Positions 42,401-50,215 of a stretch of DNA of 64,000 nt are shown one piece after another. Made by a program: the position numbers and the translations under genes. Source of the stretch: Nocardioides sp. GTDB taxonomy: Bacteria > Actinomycetota > Actinomycetes > Propionibacteriales > Nocardioidaceae. The stretch is from assembly GCF_030150155.1 (NCBI RefSeq), contig NZ_JASLGR010000034.1:62001-126000 (forward strand). The letters are read 5' to 3'. Numbering within the stretch: position 1 is the stretch's first letter; the number at the start of each line of letters is the position of its first letter. Below the pieces are notes generated by a model. That model was not told the origin of the DNA. It did not search any database and saw only the letters and a program-made list of their open reading frames with translations.

Positions 42401-43437
42401 CCGGTGGCGCTGAACGTGTACGGCGCGGTGCCACCCGACGCGGCGACGGTGAACGGGGTGATCGCGCTGCCCTTGTTGCCGACCTGGTCGCCGGGGCCGG
42501 TCGCGGCCAGCGGCGGGTGGTCGGTGACGGTGATCGAGAAGCTGGCCGTCACCGTGGCCGGGGTGGCGGCGGAGTCGGTCACGTCGACCTTGACCGGGAA
42601 GGTGCCCGCGGCGGTCGGCGTGCCGCTGATCTGGCCGGCAGCGCTGAGGCTCAGTCCGGCCGGAAGCGGGCTGCCGGACTGGACGGTGTAGGTGTAGGGC
42701 GAGGTGCCGCCCGAGCCGACCACCGAGAACGGGGTGATCGCCGTGTTCGTCACGAACGCCTTGTCCGCCACCGTGGCGACACCGAGCGGGATGACCCCCG
42801 AGGACTTCTGCGGGGTCGGGGCCGCGGTGGTGATGTCGGCGGAGGTGACATCGGTGTCGACGTGGTTGGTGCGGTTCAGCGACAGCGCCGCGGTGCCGGT
42901 GGCGGTGCCGACGGTGCCCTCGTAGGCAGTCGCGGCACTGGAGGAGACCAGGTCGATGATGCCGCTGGTCCCGGCCAGGTTGCCGGTGGTGGTGACGGCG
43001 CTGCTGCTGGTGCTCAGGAAGACCTGACCGCCGGCAGCGGCCAGGTTGAGGGCCGGGTTGCTGACCAGGTCGGAGCTGAACGCGCTCCCGACGGTGCCGG
43101 CCGCGCTGGCCTGCACCAGGTAGTAGTCGTGCGGCTGCACCGCACCGCTGAGCGGAGCGATGTTGGAGTAGGCGGCGCCGGAGTAGGTCGCCGACCGGTA
43201 GTGCAGGTAGACGCCGGTGAGGTCGATCGCGGCCGAGGTCGGGTTGTAGATCTCGACGTAGTCGGCGTTGTACAGGGCCCCGGTGTTGCCACCGGCGCCG
43301 TAGACCTCGTTGATCACCAGACCGGTGCCGGTCGGGTTCGCGTGCGCGACGGGGGCGAGGGCCAGGCCGGCACCCACCAACGCCATCGCGGTCAGGGACG
43401 TGGCCGCCGTACGGGCGGCCGTGGTGCGAGTGCGCAT
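39436..43437 (-). CDS. Secreted ExeM/NucH-like nuclease with LTD and Ig-like domains
   Basis: A 1333-residue exported protein. Order: signal peptide (residues 1-33, VAHAN), lamin-tail-like domain (about 38-190, VINEVYGAGGNTG and YVEIYNPTSAAIDLTGV), two putative Ig (He_PIG) repeats (about 215-395, PAGLSLSAAGQISGTPTAAG twice), an OB-like region, and an endonuclease/exonuclease/phosphatase catalytic domain (about 690-1110: SIGTFNVLNYF, LEEIENGL, TGDYNANSSED, ASDHNPEIIGID with catalytic His). The end is one Ig-like and one basic domain. The family degrades extracellular DNA. The start overlaps the stop of the upstream nucleotidase by one base, so the two probably act in series to free phosphate. 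Confidence 0.88.
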   Translation of the reverse strand: MRTRTTAARTAATSLTAMALVGAGLALAPVAHANPTGTGLVINEVYGAGGNTGALYNADYVEIYNPTSAAIDLTGVYLHYRSATYSGAAYSNIAPLSGAVQPHDYYLVQASAAGTVGSAFSSDLVSNPALNLAAAGGQVFLSTSSSAVTTTGNLAGTSGIIDLVSSSAATAYEGTVGTATGTAALSLNRTNHVDTDVTSADITTAAPTPQKSSGVIPLGVATVADKAFVTNTAITPFSVVGSGGTSPYTYTVQSGSPLPAGLSLSAAGQISGTPTAAGTFPVKVDVTDSAATPATVTASFSITVTDHPPLAATGPGDQVGNKGSAITPFTVAASGGTAPYTFSATGLPAGLTLATDTGTISGTPSATGTSAVTVTVTDADQATTTVSFSIVVGGAIVPIHDIQGIGNLSPYGAQQVTTQGVVTAIYRTGLKGFYIQEPSTDPAARDRAEIAQYGGNPSNAVFVYQSTIDAGLNVGDSVQVSGMVTEFAAGTCTSTCTQTTTEIVDASYKSMPLTVTKLATSLGTVVPYTGPGGGQGVWAGLDTAAEKESHEGELIDMQPSADQHWTVTDNYDTNWYGEILLARGDKQLITPTEIADAQNTGAVAAVTADNNARKIILDDAKEGSFSGSSGKEFSWLTPTNPVRIGSQVTFDSGDNGKLILMQLRDEWHVQPRVELGTAPLDKVDGSQVATFSDTRTANLKPADVLKASGKFSIGTFNVLNYFPTTGDAFERANLGTCTYYTDRASVKVTDNTCTITATGQPGPRGAALTAAFYNQEAKIVKAINTMGTAQADGGNATAIISLEEIENGLLYRSLIKGLTPWGTGSCTGTFKPTVGATSAAAAGTGTSLSCLPPGYDPTNDRGRDYGPARLVAALNAAAGYDRWAYVPSPPASKQPAVSDQDAIRTAFIYQPALVAPVGDSTILTGSAAFVNAREPLAQAFKAAGSADSHAFEVIVNHFKSKGSGTNDGTGQGNANPDRVAQATALVKFANDMADRVGTQSVFLTGDYNANSSEDPIQTIEAGGFTELNGAFNGGEYTYSFDGMAGSLDHVFANTRGVKLVTGVDVWQINAEEQVAGEYSRANYNPVFLYNDQPFRASDHNPEIIGIDPTKQVSTPRVVLSGDIAAVAGTPTTVGVRVIGGDTLPTGTVTLSLAGTTLATATVSADTATSDDLTDGVATLTLPAGALKVGDYVLSASYAGVETSRPSVTQVVVHVVAPASAASSAAAAAAPAGAVALTTLTSRVVNPKVHAKRTHVRVKVRITGHARTTVTGTVRVTIGSGKHARTRTVRVVNGVATLRLGTIAKRGVTVLKVAYSGSQAYAARTQTLKVRVLR

Positions 43438-46265
43438 CAGTGCTTCACCTTGAACTTCTTCGTGACCGTGACGGCCTTGACCGTGGGGCTACCGCTGTAG
43501 CGGAACGTGAGGGCGACCTTCTTCGAGCCGCGCTTGATCAGCTTCGGCAGCGCGGTGGTGGCGCGGCCGTTGCGGATCGTGACAGTGACCTTGCGGACGC
43601 CGGGGCCGGTGATCGTGACGGTGCCGTTGGCCAGGGCGCCGTTGACTCCGGTGACGACCAGCTTCACCCCGGGCCGCTTGACCTTGCCGACCTTGACGGT
43701 GGTGGCGGTGGCGGTGATCCGGCCTGCGACCGCGACCGGCGTCGCCGGCACCACGGTGTAGCTGACCGGTGCCGCCGTGGAGGCAGCGAAGGCCGCCGCG
43801 TCGGTCGGGGTGAACGCAGCGGTGACGCTGAGCTTGCCGGCCGTCTTCGCGACGTACGTCGTGGTGGCAGTGCCCGAGGCGTTGACGCTCACCGGCGCAC
43901 CGATCGCGGTCCCGTTGACGGAGAACCGCACCGTGCCCGCGGCACCGGCCGGAGCGACGGTCGCCTTGAGGGCGAGCGAGGCACCGGGCTTCGCGCCGGC
44001 CGGCGTGGTGACCGCGACCGTCGTGGTCGTGGCGGCCGCCGCAGCGGTGGCGACGGCGAGGTCGAAGTGCGTGATCGTCGCGGCGCTGGGGCTGCTGGTG
44101 GTGAACCGCAGCGCGGTGGCGTCGGCGGGGACCGTGAAGGTCAGCGTCGCGGCACCGGCAGCGGTGACGTCGGCGTGGGCCAGCTCGGCGGTGCCGTTGC
44201 TGACCGTGAGGGTGAGCGCCTTCGGCGTACCCAGCGAGGTCAGGTCCAGGTTGGACAGGTGCGTCGTGTAGGTCCGACCGGGCACCAGGGTGGCCGGCAG
44301 GTCGTCGCTCCAGATCGCCCGGCGACCGAAGTCGGCCGTCGCGGCGTCGGTGGTGGAGGCGTGCAGCTGCTTCCAGAAGCTGTCGATCCACAGCTCGGAG
44401 TCGGTCTTGCCGACGTCGCTCCAGGTGCCGTTCTTGAACGCGGCGAAGTTGTCGCCGCCGGTGGACAGGAAGCTGAGCGTGGAGACGGTGTAGGTCTTCG
44501 CCGGGTCGATCGGCTTGCCGTCGAGGTAGACCGCCTTGACGTGAGCGTAGGTGCGCCACTGGTCGGGGGTGTAGGTCTGGTCCATCGTGTTCGAGCCCGA
44601 CAGCACGACGCGGACGTTGTCACTGACCTGGATCGCCTGGAACGGACGGGCCGGGATCGACCAGGTGCCGTCGGTGGTCGACTGGACGGTCTGCCACTGC
44701 TCCTCGAAGACCTTCACGATGTCCGAGCCACGCATCCGGCCGTAGACCACGGTGTTGGTGAAGGGCAGCACGTTGTTGGCCTCGGCGTAGGTCACCACGC
44801 CGTCGCCGTTGTCAGCGTTGGTGCTGGTATCACCGCCGTAGAGCAGCTCGTCGCGCAGGCCACCGGAGTTGGTGAAGGCGAGGTCGGGCTTGCCGAACCC
44901 CTCGGTACCCGGGATGGAGGTGTCGGCCAGGGCGTCGGCGACGAGGTGTCCCAGCGTCGACTCGAGCTGGCGCTGGTCGCGCCCGGTGCGCGGGTCGGAG
45001 GCGGCGATCGTGTAGTCGCCGGTGCCGTCGGCGCCGTACGTCCCACCCTCGTAGGCGGTGGTGATGTCGTCCTTGATGTAGCCCGCGACCTGGTTGCCCT
45101 TGGCCGTGGCCTTGTCGATCGCGGGGTCGAGGATCGCCTTGACCGCCTGCAGGTTGGGGCGGCTCATGTCCGGGACGACGTTGGCCGTGGCGAGGTTGGC
45201 CGGCTGGCTCGCGGTCACCGACGGGGTCGCCGTACCGGCGCCGTGGACGGTCAGGTCGACCTCACCGACATAGTCGCCGTAGTCGCCGGTCTGGATGATC
45301 GGGCGGGTCCGGCCCGGCTGGCCGGGGACCGGCGCGTTCCAGGCGTAGCTCTTGTGGGTGTGGCCGGTGAAGATCGCGTTCACCTTGGCGCTGAGCTTGG
45401 TCACGATGGCGGCGAAGGTGCCGCCCTGGGCGACCTCGCGCTCCAGGCACTGGGCGTCGGTGAGGGCGGGGATCATCGTCGAGCAGTCCGAGGTGCCCTC
45501 GGGGGCACCGGCGTGCAGCGTCGCGACCACGATGTCGGCCTCGCCGTTGCTCTGGTCGCCGTCGGTGAGCTGCTGCGCGTAGGTGTTGACCGCCGCGACC
45601 GGGTCGCCGATGGTCAGGCCGGTCAGACCGGTCGGGTTGACCAGGGTGGGCAGCTCGTCGGTGATCGCCCCGATCACGCCGACCTTGAGGTTGCCGACGG
45701 TGATGATCTTGTACGGGGCGAAGACCGGCTTCTTGGTGGCCGTGTCGACGACGTTCGCCGCGACATAGCCGTACGACGCCTGCGGCACGATCCGGTCGCG
45801 CAGGTCGGTCCAGCCCTTGTCGTACTCGTGGTTGCCGGTGGCCGAGACCTGCAGACCGAGCGCGTTCATCACGTCGATCGTCGGCTTGTCCGGGTTGGCC
45901 GACCCGTCGGCGTTCTCGTAGCTCGAGGAGTTGAACAGCGAGGCGCCGACGTTGTCGCCGGCCGAGAGGAAGAGGCTGCCGGCGAAGCCCGCCCGGGTGG
46001 CGTCGTCACGCTCGCTGTCGAGCACCTCGCCCAGGCGCAGCGGGATCGCGGCCTGGGTGCTCTGCGACCCGTTGTTCCAGATGGGGGTGTCGCGCCGGCT
46101 GTCGAGCCGGCCGTGGAAGTCGTTGATCCCGAGCAGCCGGACCGTCTGGCCCGGGTCGGTGGTGTCGGCCGCGTGGGCCGGTGCTGCCAGAGTGAGGCCG
46201 CTGCAGGCGACCGCGAGGGTGGCCACGCTCAGAGCGCCGACCCGAAGACGTGAGGTGCTGAACAC
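43437..46265 (-). CDS. Secreted 5'-nucleotidase/2',3'-cyclic phosphodiesterase (UshA-like)
   Basis: About 942 residues. The GTG at 46265 follows TTGGAG and gives a clean signal peptide (FSTSRLRVGALSVATLAV... AHAAD); a GTG at 46307 would add 14 residues. The metallophosphatase domain has GINDFHGRLDS, SAGDNVG, GNHEYDKG and TGHTHKSY. The substrate domain (5_nucleotid_C) has AFTNSGGLRDELLYGG and NVLPFTNTVVYG. After about residue 650 come beta-rich regions, a Big-type Ig-like repeat and a basic domain ending in KKFKVKH. It would dephosphorylate nucleotides outside the cell, matching the nuclease encoded next. Confidence 0.9.
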   Translation of the reverse strand: MFSTSRLRVGALSVATLAVACSGLTLAAPAHAADTTDPGQTVRLLGINDFHGRLDSRRDTPIWNNGSQSTQAAIPLRLGEVLDSERDDATRAGFAGSLFLSAGDNVGASLFNSSSYENADGSANPDKPTIDVMNALGLQVSATGNHEYDKGWTDLRDRIVPQASYGYVAANVVDTATKKPVFAPYKIITVGNLKVGVIGAITDELPTLVNPTGLTGLTIGDPVAAVNTYAQQLTDGDQSNGEADIVVATLHAGAPEGTSDCSTMIPALTDAQCLEREVAQGGTFAAIVTKLSAKVNAIFTGHTHKSYAWNAPVPGQPGRTRPIIQTGDYGDYVGEVDLTVHGAGTATPSVTASQPANLATANVVPDMSRPNLQAVKAILDPAIDKATAKGNQVAGYIKDDITTAYEGGTYGADGTGDYTIAASDPRTGRDQRQLESTLGHLVADALADTSIPGTEGFGKPDLAFTNSGGLRDELLYGGDTSTNADNGDGVVTYAEANNVLPFTNTVVYGRMRGSDIVKVFEEQWQTVQSTTDGTWSIPARPFQAIQVSDNVRVVLSGSNTMDQTYTPDQWRTYAHVKAVYLDGKPIDPAKTYTVSTLSFLSTGGDNFAAFKNGTWSDVGKTDSELWIDSFWKQLHASTTDAATADFGRRAIWSDDLPATLVPGRTYTTHLSNLDLTSLGTPKALTLTVSNGTAELAHADVTAAGAATLTFTVPADATALRFTTSSPSAATITHFDLAVATAAAAATTTTVAVTTPAGAKPGASLALKATVAPAGAAGTVRFSVNGTAIGAPVSVNASGTATTTYVAKTAGKLSVTAAFTPTDAAAFAASTAAPVSYTVVPATPVAVAGRITATATTVKVGKVKRPGVKLVVTGVNGALANGTVTITGPGVRKVTVTIRNGRATTALPKLIKRGSKKVALTFRYSGSPTVKAVTVTKKFKVKH

Positions 46266-46344
46266 GTTGCTCCAACTGAGGTGCGGTGGAGGCGACGCCA
46301 CTGACACTGGGGTCCCCAGGTCGCCCGAACCCCCATACCTTGGC

Positions 46345-46379
46345 TGACTCAGGGGATTCTTGGGTAACGCTCAGGTAAA
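46345..46379 (-). promoter_or_regulatory. Possible PHO-box-like direct repeats before nucleotidase gene
   Basis: On the minus strand the units TTTACCTGAGC, GTTACCCAAGA and ATCCCCTGAGT follow each other at 11-bp steps. Streptomyces PhoP binds 11-bp direct repeats of related composition. The site is 80-114 bp upstream of the start. The first unit is a fair match, the last is weak. Confidence 0.3.
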
Positions 46380-46493
46380 GATTGGTCCTCGATCCATCCG
46401 GAGAGGGCCGGCGGCGGACCGGACGAGCACCCGCGAATCGTCAGCGCAGTCGTCGGCGCCGTCGTCGGCGCGGGCGCAGCGCGTCGGGCGGTG

Positions 46494-46575
46494 TGGCTCC
46501 CCGGGTAGGAGTCGAACCTACGTCGCTAGTCCTGATTCAAAGTCAGGCGGGCCCTGCCGGCAGACCAACCGGGGA
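46494..46575 (-). tRNA. tRNA-Gln (anticodon UUG)
   Basis: On the minus strand a 7-bp acceptor stem TCCCCGG/CCGGGGA, anticodon stem CCTGA/TCAGG around CTTTGAA (anticodon TTG), and T-arm GTAGG-TTCGACT-CCTAC are all present, followed by discriminator G and an encoded CCA. The region between anticodon and T stems is 9 bases, longer than usual for a class I tRNA. It lies between two leftward operons. Confidence 0.88.
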
Positions 46576-46617
46576 AAGCGCGTCACACACTAGTTGACGC
46601 GAGTCGGGTCACGGGGC

Positions 46618-48201
46618 TCACCCCCGCGGGAAGACCACCTTCATCCGCGCCACGGCGGGGTCGGGGAGGTCGTACATGTCGGTGCCCGGTGCGACCTCGA
46701 GATACTCGATCACGCCGCCGTAGCGGGCGAGCTCGGCACTGAGCCAGTCCACGTCGAAGCGACGGGTCAGGCCGACCGGCTCCGGCATCGGCAGGTCCGC
46801 ACCGGGGCGGGTCGCGGAGAACTCCAGGAAGAGCGCCCGGCCCCCGCGCAGCGTCGCCGAGGCGAGCCGGAAGAGGTGGTGGCGGGCCTCCTCGTCGAGG
46901 GAGCCGATCAGGCCGCGGGCGTAGAGGTGGTGCGGGTCGCGGGAGAGCTGCCCGATCAGGTGCATCACCATCCGGGCCTCGTTGAGCACGATCATGTCGA
47001 CCAGCACCCGCTCGGCGAGCTCGGGCGTCTCGACGCTGCGCTCCTCACGGATCCGGCGCATCGTGCCCAAGCCGGGACGGGAGTAGTCCATCGCGAGCAC
47101 GTCGTGCCCGTGCTCGCCGAAGTGGAAGGAGTCGCGGCCGTTGCCGGCGCCGAGGTCGACGACCTTGGCCCCCTCCCCCAGCTGCGGCTCGACCCAGCGG
47201 GCGAACTCCGAGGGGCCGGTCGGGATCCGGTCGATCCCCGGCGGCGTCAGCACCGAGAGCCACAGCGGGACCTCGGTGCGGAAGCCCCGGAACCAGCCGT
47301 CGAGGCGGCGGGTGCCGATCGGTGAGTCCTGGTAGCGGAAGCCCGGGTCGGGCACCCGCCAGTTCTCGCCGTAGATGAACGACAGCATCGCCTCGGGGTG
47401 CTTCGGTGCGGGGAACTCGCGTCCCTCCAGCTCGATGGTGCCGAGCGGGAGCAGGTCGGCCTCGACGTCGAACTTCCCGTTGCGGTTGCCGAACTGGTAG
47501 AACGTGCCGCCGCTGCTGTCGGGGATGGTGAACGCCGAGAAGATGTCGATGTGGGCGCCGCGGCCGTCCGAGAGCGGCCAGATCACCTTGATGTCGCCGG
47601 CCGACATCCGCAGCACGTTCCAGTCCAGCTCACGCAGCGCGCGCTGGATCCGGTAGCTCTCGGCGATGATGTCGGCGGGCGTGGTGTGGTGCGTGTAGTA
47701 GCACAGGTCGACGTCGGAGTCGTGGCCCAGCATGGTGCCCTGGCGCACGGCGCCGAGCAGCGCGCCGTAGCAGAGGTAGGCCTCCACCCCGCAGCGCTCG
47801 CGCAGCTCCTTGAGCACCAGCGCCGAGGCCTCCAGCAGCTCGGCCTTGACGTCGGAGGAGGTCTCCTCGAAGGCGTGCGCCAGATGGCCGACCTTGTCGA
47901 TCGAGTACGGCGCCCCGGTCTCGTCCACGAAGGCCACCCGTGTCGGGGCGTCATCGAAGGCGACCTCGGCGTCGTGCAGCACGACGGTGCCGTCGTACGT
48001 CGCCAGCCGGAGGTGCGTGCTGCCGGTCAGGTACGGCACCAGCGCGCGCGGCCACTCGATCCGTGCCGTGCCCGCGTCGAGGGTGCCGTCACGACCGGGG
48101 GTGAACGACCAGACGTACTGGTCGTCGAAGAAGATCAGCAGCGGCTGCTGCGGTGCGCCGTCGACGCGGAGGCCACGGCGAGTGATCTCGGTGGCGGACA
48201 C
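46618..48201 (-). CDS. LicD-methyltransferase fusion, third in operon
   Basis: A 527-residue fusion, third of three paralogs. Residues 1-110 form a beta-rich N-terminal domain (FFDDQYVWSFTPGRDG). Residues about 120-310 are LicD-like: YLCYGALLGAVRQGTMLGHDSDVDLCYYT carries the nucleotidyltransferase-type acidic residues. Residues about 350-480 are a class I SAM methyltransferase (VVDLGAGNGRDSFHFGEHGHDVLAMD). The conserved ending is GTDMYDLPDPAVARMKV. LicD proteins transfer phosphocholine or other phospho-alcohols from CDP donors to cell-surface glycans. The GTG start is 1 bp after the small coiled-coil gene. Acceptor and methylated group are unknown. Confidence 0.82.
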   Translation of the reverse strand: MSATEITRRGLRVDGAPQQPLLIFFDDQYVWSFTPGRDGTLDAGTARIEWPRALVPYLTGSTHLRLATYDGTVVLHDAEVAFDDAPTRVAFVDETGAPYSIDKVGHLAHAFEETSSDVKAELLEASALVLKELRERCGVEAYLCYGALLGAVRQGTMLGHDSDVDLCYYTHHTTPADIIAESYRIQRALRELDWNVLRMSAGDIKVIWPLSDGRGAHIDIFSAFTIPDSSGGTFYQFGNRNGKFDVEADLLPLGTIELEGREFPAPKHPEAMLSFIYGENWRVPDPGFRYQDSPIGTRRLDGWFRGFRTEVPLWLSVLTPPGIDRIPTGPSEFARWVEPQLGEGAKVVDLGAGNGRDSFHFGEHGHDVLAMDYSRPGLGTMRRIREERSVETPELAERVLVDMIVLNEARMVMHLIGQLSRDPHHLYARGLIGSLDEEARHHLFRLASATLRGGRALFLEFSATRPGADLPMPEPVGLTRRFDVDWLSAELARYGGVIEYLEVAPGTDMYDLPDPAVARMKVVFPRG

Positions 48202-48202
48202 G

Positions 48203-48388
48203 TCAGATCGAGGCTCGCAGGGCGGCGGTCAGCTCGTCGACGCGGGCGTGGTCACCGTCCTCGATCGCGATCAGGATCTGGGCGACCTGGTCGGTCAGCT
48301 CCTCCACCCGACGCCGCAGGACGCGGTTGTCCGCGACCTCGGCCTCCAGTCGCTCCACGCGCTCGCGCAGGGTCTCGACGGCAGCCAT
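48203..48388 (-). CDS. Small coiled-coil protein, copy 2
   Basis: A 61-residue protein. Heptad pattern of Leu/Val (LRERVERLEAEV, RRVEELTDQVAQIL) predicts one long coiled coil followed by IEDGDHARVDELTAALRASI. It is clearly homologous to the 84-residue protein at 49961-50215 (LRxRVxxLEAE, ELxDxVAxxL, IxDxD). Its ATG overlaps the stop of the preceding LicD fusion and its stop is 1 bp before the next one, so it is translationally coupled on both sides. A scaffold or oligomerisation partner of the LicD fusions is inferred. It has no membrane segment. Confidence 0.78.
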   Translation of the reverse strand: MAAVETLRERVERLEAEVADNRVLRRRVEELTDQVAQILIAIEDGDHARVDELTAALRASI

Positions 48389-49953
48389 CACTTGCTCACT
48401 TTCGTTGGGGCGGGCCAGGTGACGCGCATACGACACACGGCCGGGTCGGGGAGGTCGAACATGTCGGCACCCTCGACGGTCTCACGGTAGTCGATCCGCC
48501 CACCGGCGGCGGTGATCTCGGCGGCGATCAGGTCCGGGTCGAGTCGGCGCACCAGTCCGTGCGGCTGCGGCTCGGGAGCATCGGGGGCACAGGCCTGGAA
48601 CTCCAGGAACATCGCCTGGCCGCCGCGCAGGGCCACCGACGCCATCCGGTAGAGGTTGGTCCGGGCCTCCTCGTTGAGGCACCCGAGCAGGTGCCGGGCG
48701 TAGAGGTGGCGCGGGTTGCGAGCGAGCCGGGCGCCGAGCACCAGCACCCGTCGCAGCTCGTTGAACATGGTCTGGTCGGCACGGACCTGGCCGGGGATCC
48801 GGCGGGTCCGGGCGAACGAGCGCCGGGAGAAGTCGATCGCCCGCACCGCGTGACCGGCGGCGGCGAAGTAGCGGGTGTCACGACCGGTGCCGGCACCGAG
48901 GTCGGCGACCTTGTCGGTGGGGTCGATCTGGCCGGCCACCCACTGCGCGAACGTGGTCGGCGTACGGCCGATCTCACGGGCACGCTGGTCGTAGACGTCG
49001 TTCCAGGCGGGCAGGTCGTCGCGGAAGCCGCGGAACCAGCCGTTGAGCCGCACCACGCCGATCGGGTTGTCGCGGTGGACGAACGACGGGTCCGGCACCT
49101 TCCAGTGCGGACCGTAGACGAAGGCGAGCATCGCCTCGGGGTTCTTCGGGGCCGGGAACTCCAGGCCCTCCAGGGTGACGGTGCCCAGCGGCAGCAGGTC
49201 CGCGGCGGCGTCGAAGCTGCCCGAGCGGTTGCCGAACTGGTAGAACGTGCGCCCGCCCTCGCCGTGCCCACCGGGGATGGTGAAGGCGCCGAAGATGTCG
49301 ATGTGGCACTTCAGGCCACCCGAGAGCACCCGGACGACCTTGATGTCGCCGCCCGACATACGGGTGACGAGCCAGCCCTGGGCGCGCACGATCCGCTCCA
49401 CCCGGTAGCTCTCCCGGATGATGTCGACCGGCGTGGTCTGGTGACTGTAGAAGCACAGGTCGACGTCGGAGTCGTGGCCGATCATCTTCCCGTTGCGGAC
49501 CGCGCCGAGCAGCGCGCCGTAGCAGAGGTAGGCGTCGACGCCGGCCTCCTCGCGCAGCACCGCGAGGACCTCCTGGGTCGCGACCAGGATCTCGCGCTTG
49601 ATCTCGGCGGGGGTCTCCAGGAAGGCACGGCCGAGGTGGCCGACCTTGTCGACCGAGAGCGGCTCGCCGGCCTTGTTGACCACGGCGATGCGCTCGGTGG
49701 AGTCACCGAACCGGTGCTCGGCGTCGAACCAGACGGTCGAGCCGTCCACGCTCTGCAGCCGCAGCTCGGTGATGCCGTGCAGGAAGCGGACCAGGTTGCC
49801 TGGCCAGGCGACGAAGACCCGTCCCTCGTGCTCCTCACCGTCGCGCTCGGGGGTGAAGGACCACAGGTACCGGTCGTCGAAATGGACCATCACCGGCTCG
49901 TGGGGGGCCTCGGTGAGCCAGATCCCCTCGGCCGTGATCTCGGCAGACGTCAC
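48388..49953 (-). CDS. LicD-methyltransferase fusion, second in operon
   Basis: A 521-residue paralog with the same three-part order: beta-rich N-terminal domain (HFDDRYLWSFTPERDG), LicD-like domain (YLCYGALLGAVRNGKMIGHDSDVDLCFYS, then HIDIFGAFTIPG) and SAM methyltransferase (VADLGAGTGRDTRYFAAAGHAVRAID). The C-terminus GADMFDLPDPAVCRMRVTW is conserved in all three. Metal-binding HDSDxD is intact. The GTG start lies 7 bp after the first coiled-coil gene's stop, and its stop overlaps the ATG of the second. It differs enough from its neighbours to suggest distinct substrates instead of recent duplication. Confidence 0.82.
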   Translation of the reverse strand: MTSAEITAEGIWLTEAPHEPVMVHFDDRYLWSFTPERDGEEHEGRVFVAWPGNLVRFLHGITELRLQSVDGSTVWFDAEHRFGDSTERIAVVNKAGEPLSVDKVGHLGRAFLETPAEIKREILVATQEVLAVLREEAGVDAYLCYGALLGAVRNGKMIGHDSDVDLCFYSHQTTPVDIIRESYRVERIVRAQGWLVTRMSGGDIKVVRVLSGGLKCHIDIFGAFTIPGGHGEGGRTFYQFGNRSGSFDAAADLLPLGTVTLEGLEFPAPKNPEAMLAFVYGPHWKVPDPSFVHRDNPIGVVRLNGWFRGFRDDLPAWNDVYDQRAREIGRTPTTFAQWVAGQIDPTDKVADLGAGTGRDTRYFAAAGHAVRAIDFSRRSFARTRRIPGQVRADQTMFNELRRVLVLGARLARNPRHLYARHLLGCLNEEARTNLYRMASVALRGGQAMFLEFQACAPDAPEPQPHGLVRRLDPDLIAAEITAAGGRIDYRETVEGADMFDLPDPAVCRMRVTWPAPTKVSK

Positions 49954-49960
49954 GGGAGAC

Positions 49961-50215
49961 TCAGATGGTCTTGCGGTACTGCGACAGGAGCTCGCGGACC
50001 TGCTTCTCGTCGCGGTCCTGGATCGGGACCAGGAGCTCGGCGACGACGTCGGAGAGCTCGGCGATCTTGCGGTGCAGCTGGCGGTCGGCCTCGAGCTCGG
50101 CCTCCAGGGCTGCGACGCGGCTGCGCAGAGTGCGCTCGAACGCCTTCGACCCCCGGACCTTGTCGCGGACCTTGCGGGCGACGTCCTTCGCCTTCTCGCC
50201 GGTGGCGTTGACCAT
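49961..50215 (-). CDS. Small coiled-coil protein, copy 1
   Basis: An 84-residue protein. A basic N-terminus (GEKAKDVARKVRDKVRGSKAFER) leads into a coiled coil (LRSRVAALEAELEADRQLHRKIAELSDVVAELL) and an acidic-basic tail. It is longer than copy 2 by the basic N-terminal part. Its ATG overlaps the stop of the first LicD fusion by one base. The basic part might touch membrane phospholipid or a polyanionic glycan; this is speculation. No known family was recognised. Confidence 0.78.
   Translation of the reverse strand: MVNATGEKAKDVARKVRDKVRGSKAFERTLRSRVAALEAELEADRQLHRKIAELSDVVAELLVPIQDRDEKQVRELLSQYRKTI

Noticed and set aside
39592..46253. Very long open frames on the plus strand opposite the nuclease and nucleotidase genes
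   Set aside because: They mirror real genes, as often happens in high-GC DNA. Their products are Gly/Arg/Val-rich without domains, and the opposite strand encodes complete enzymes with signal peptides.
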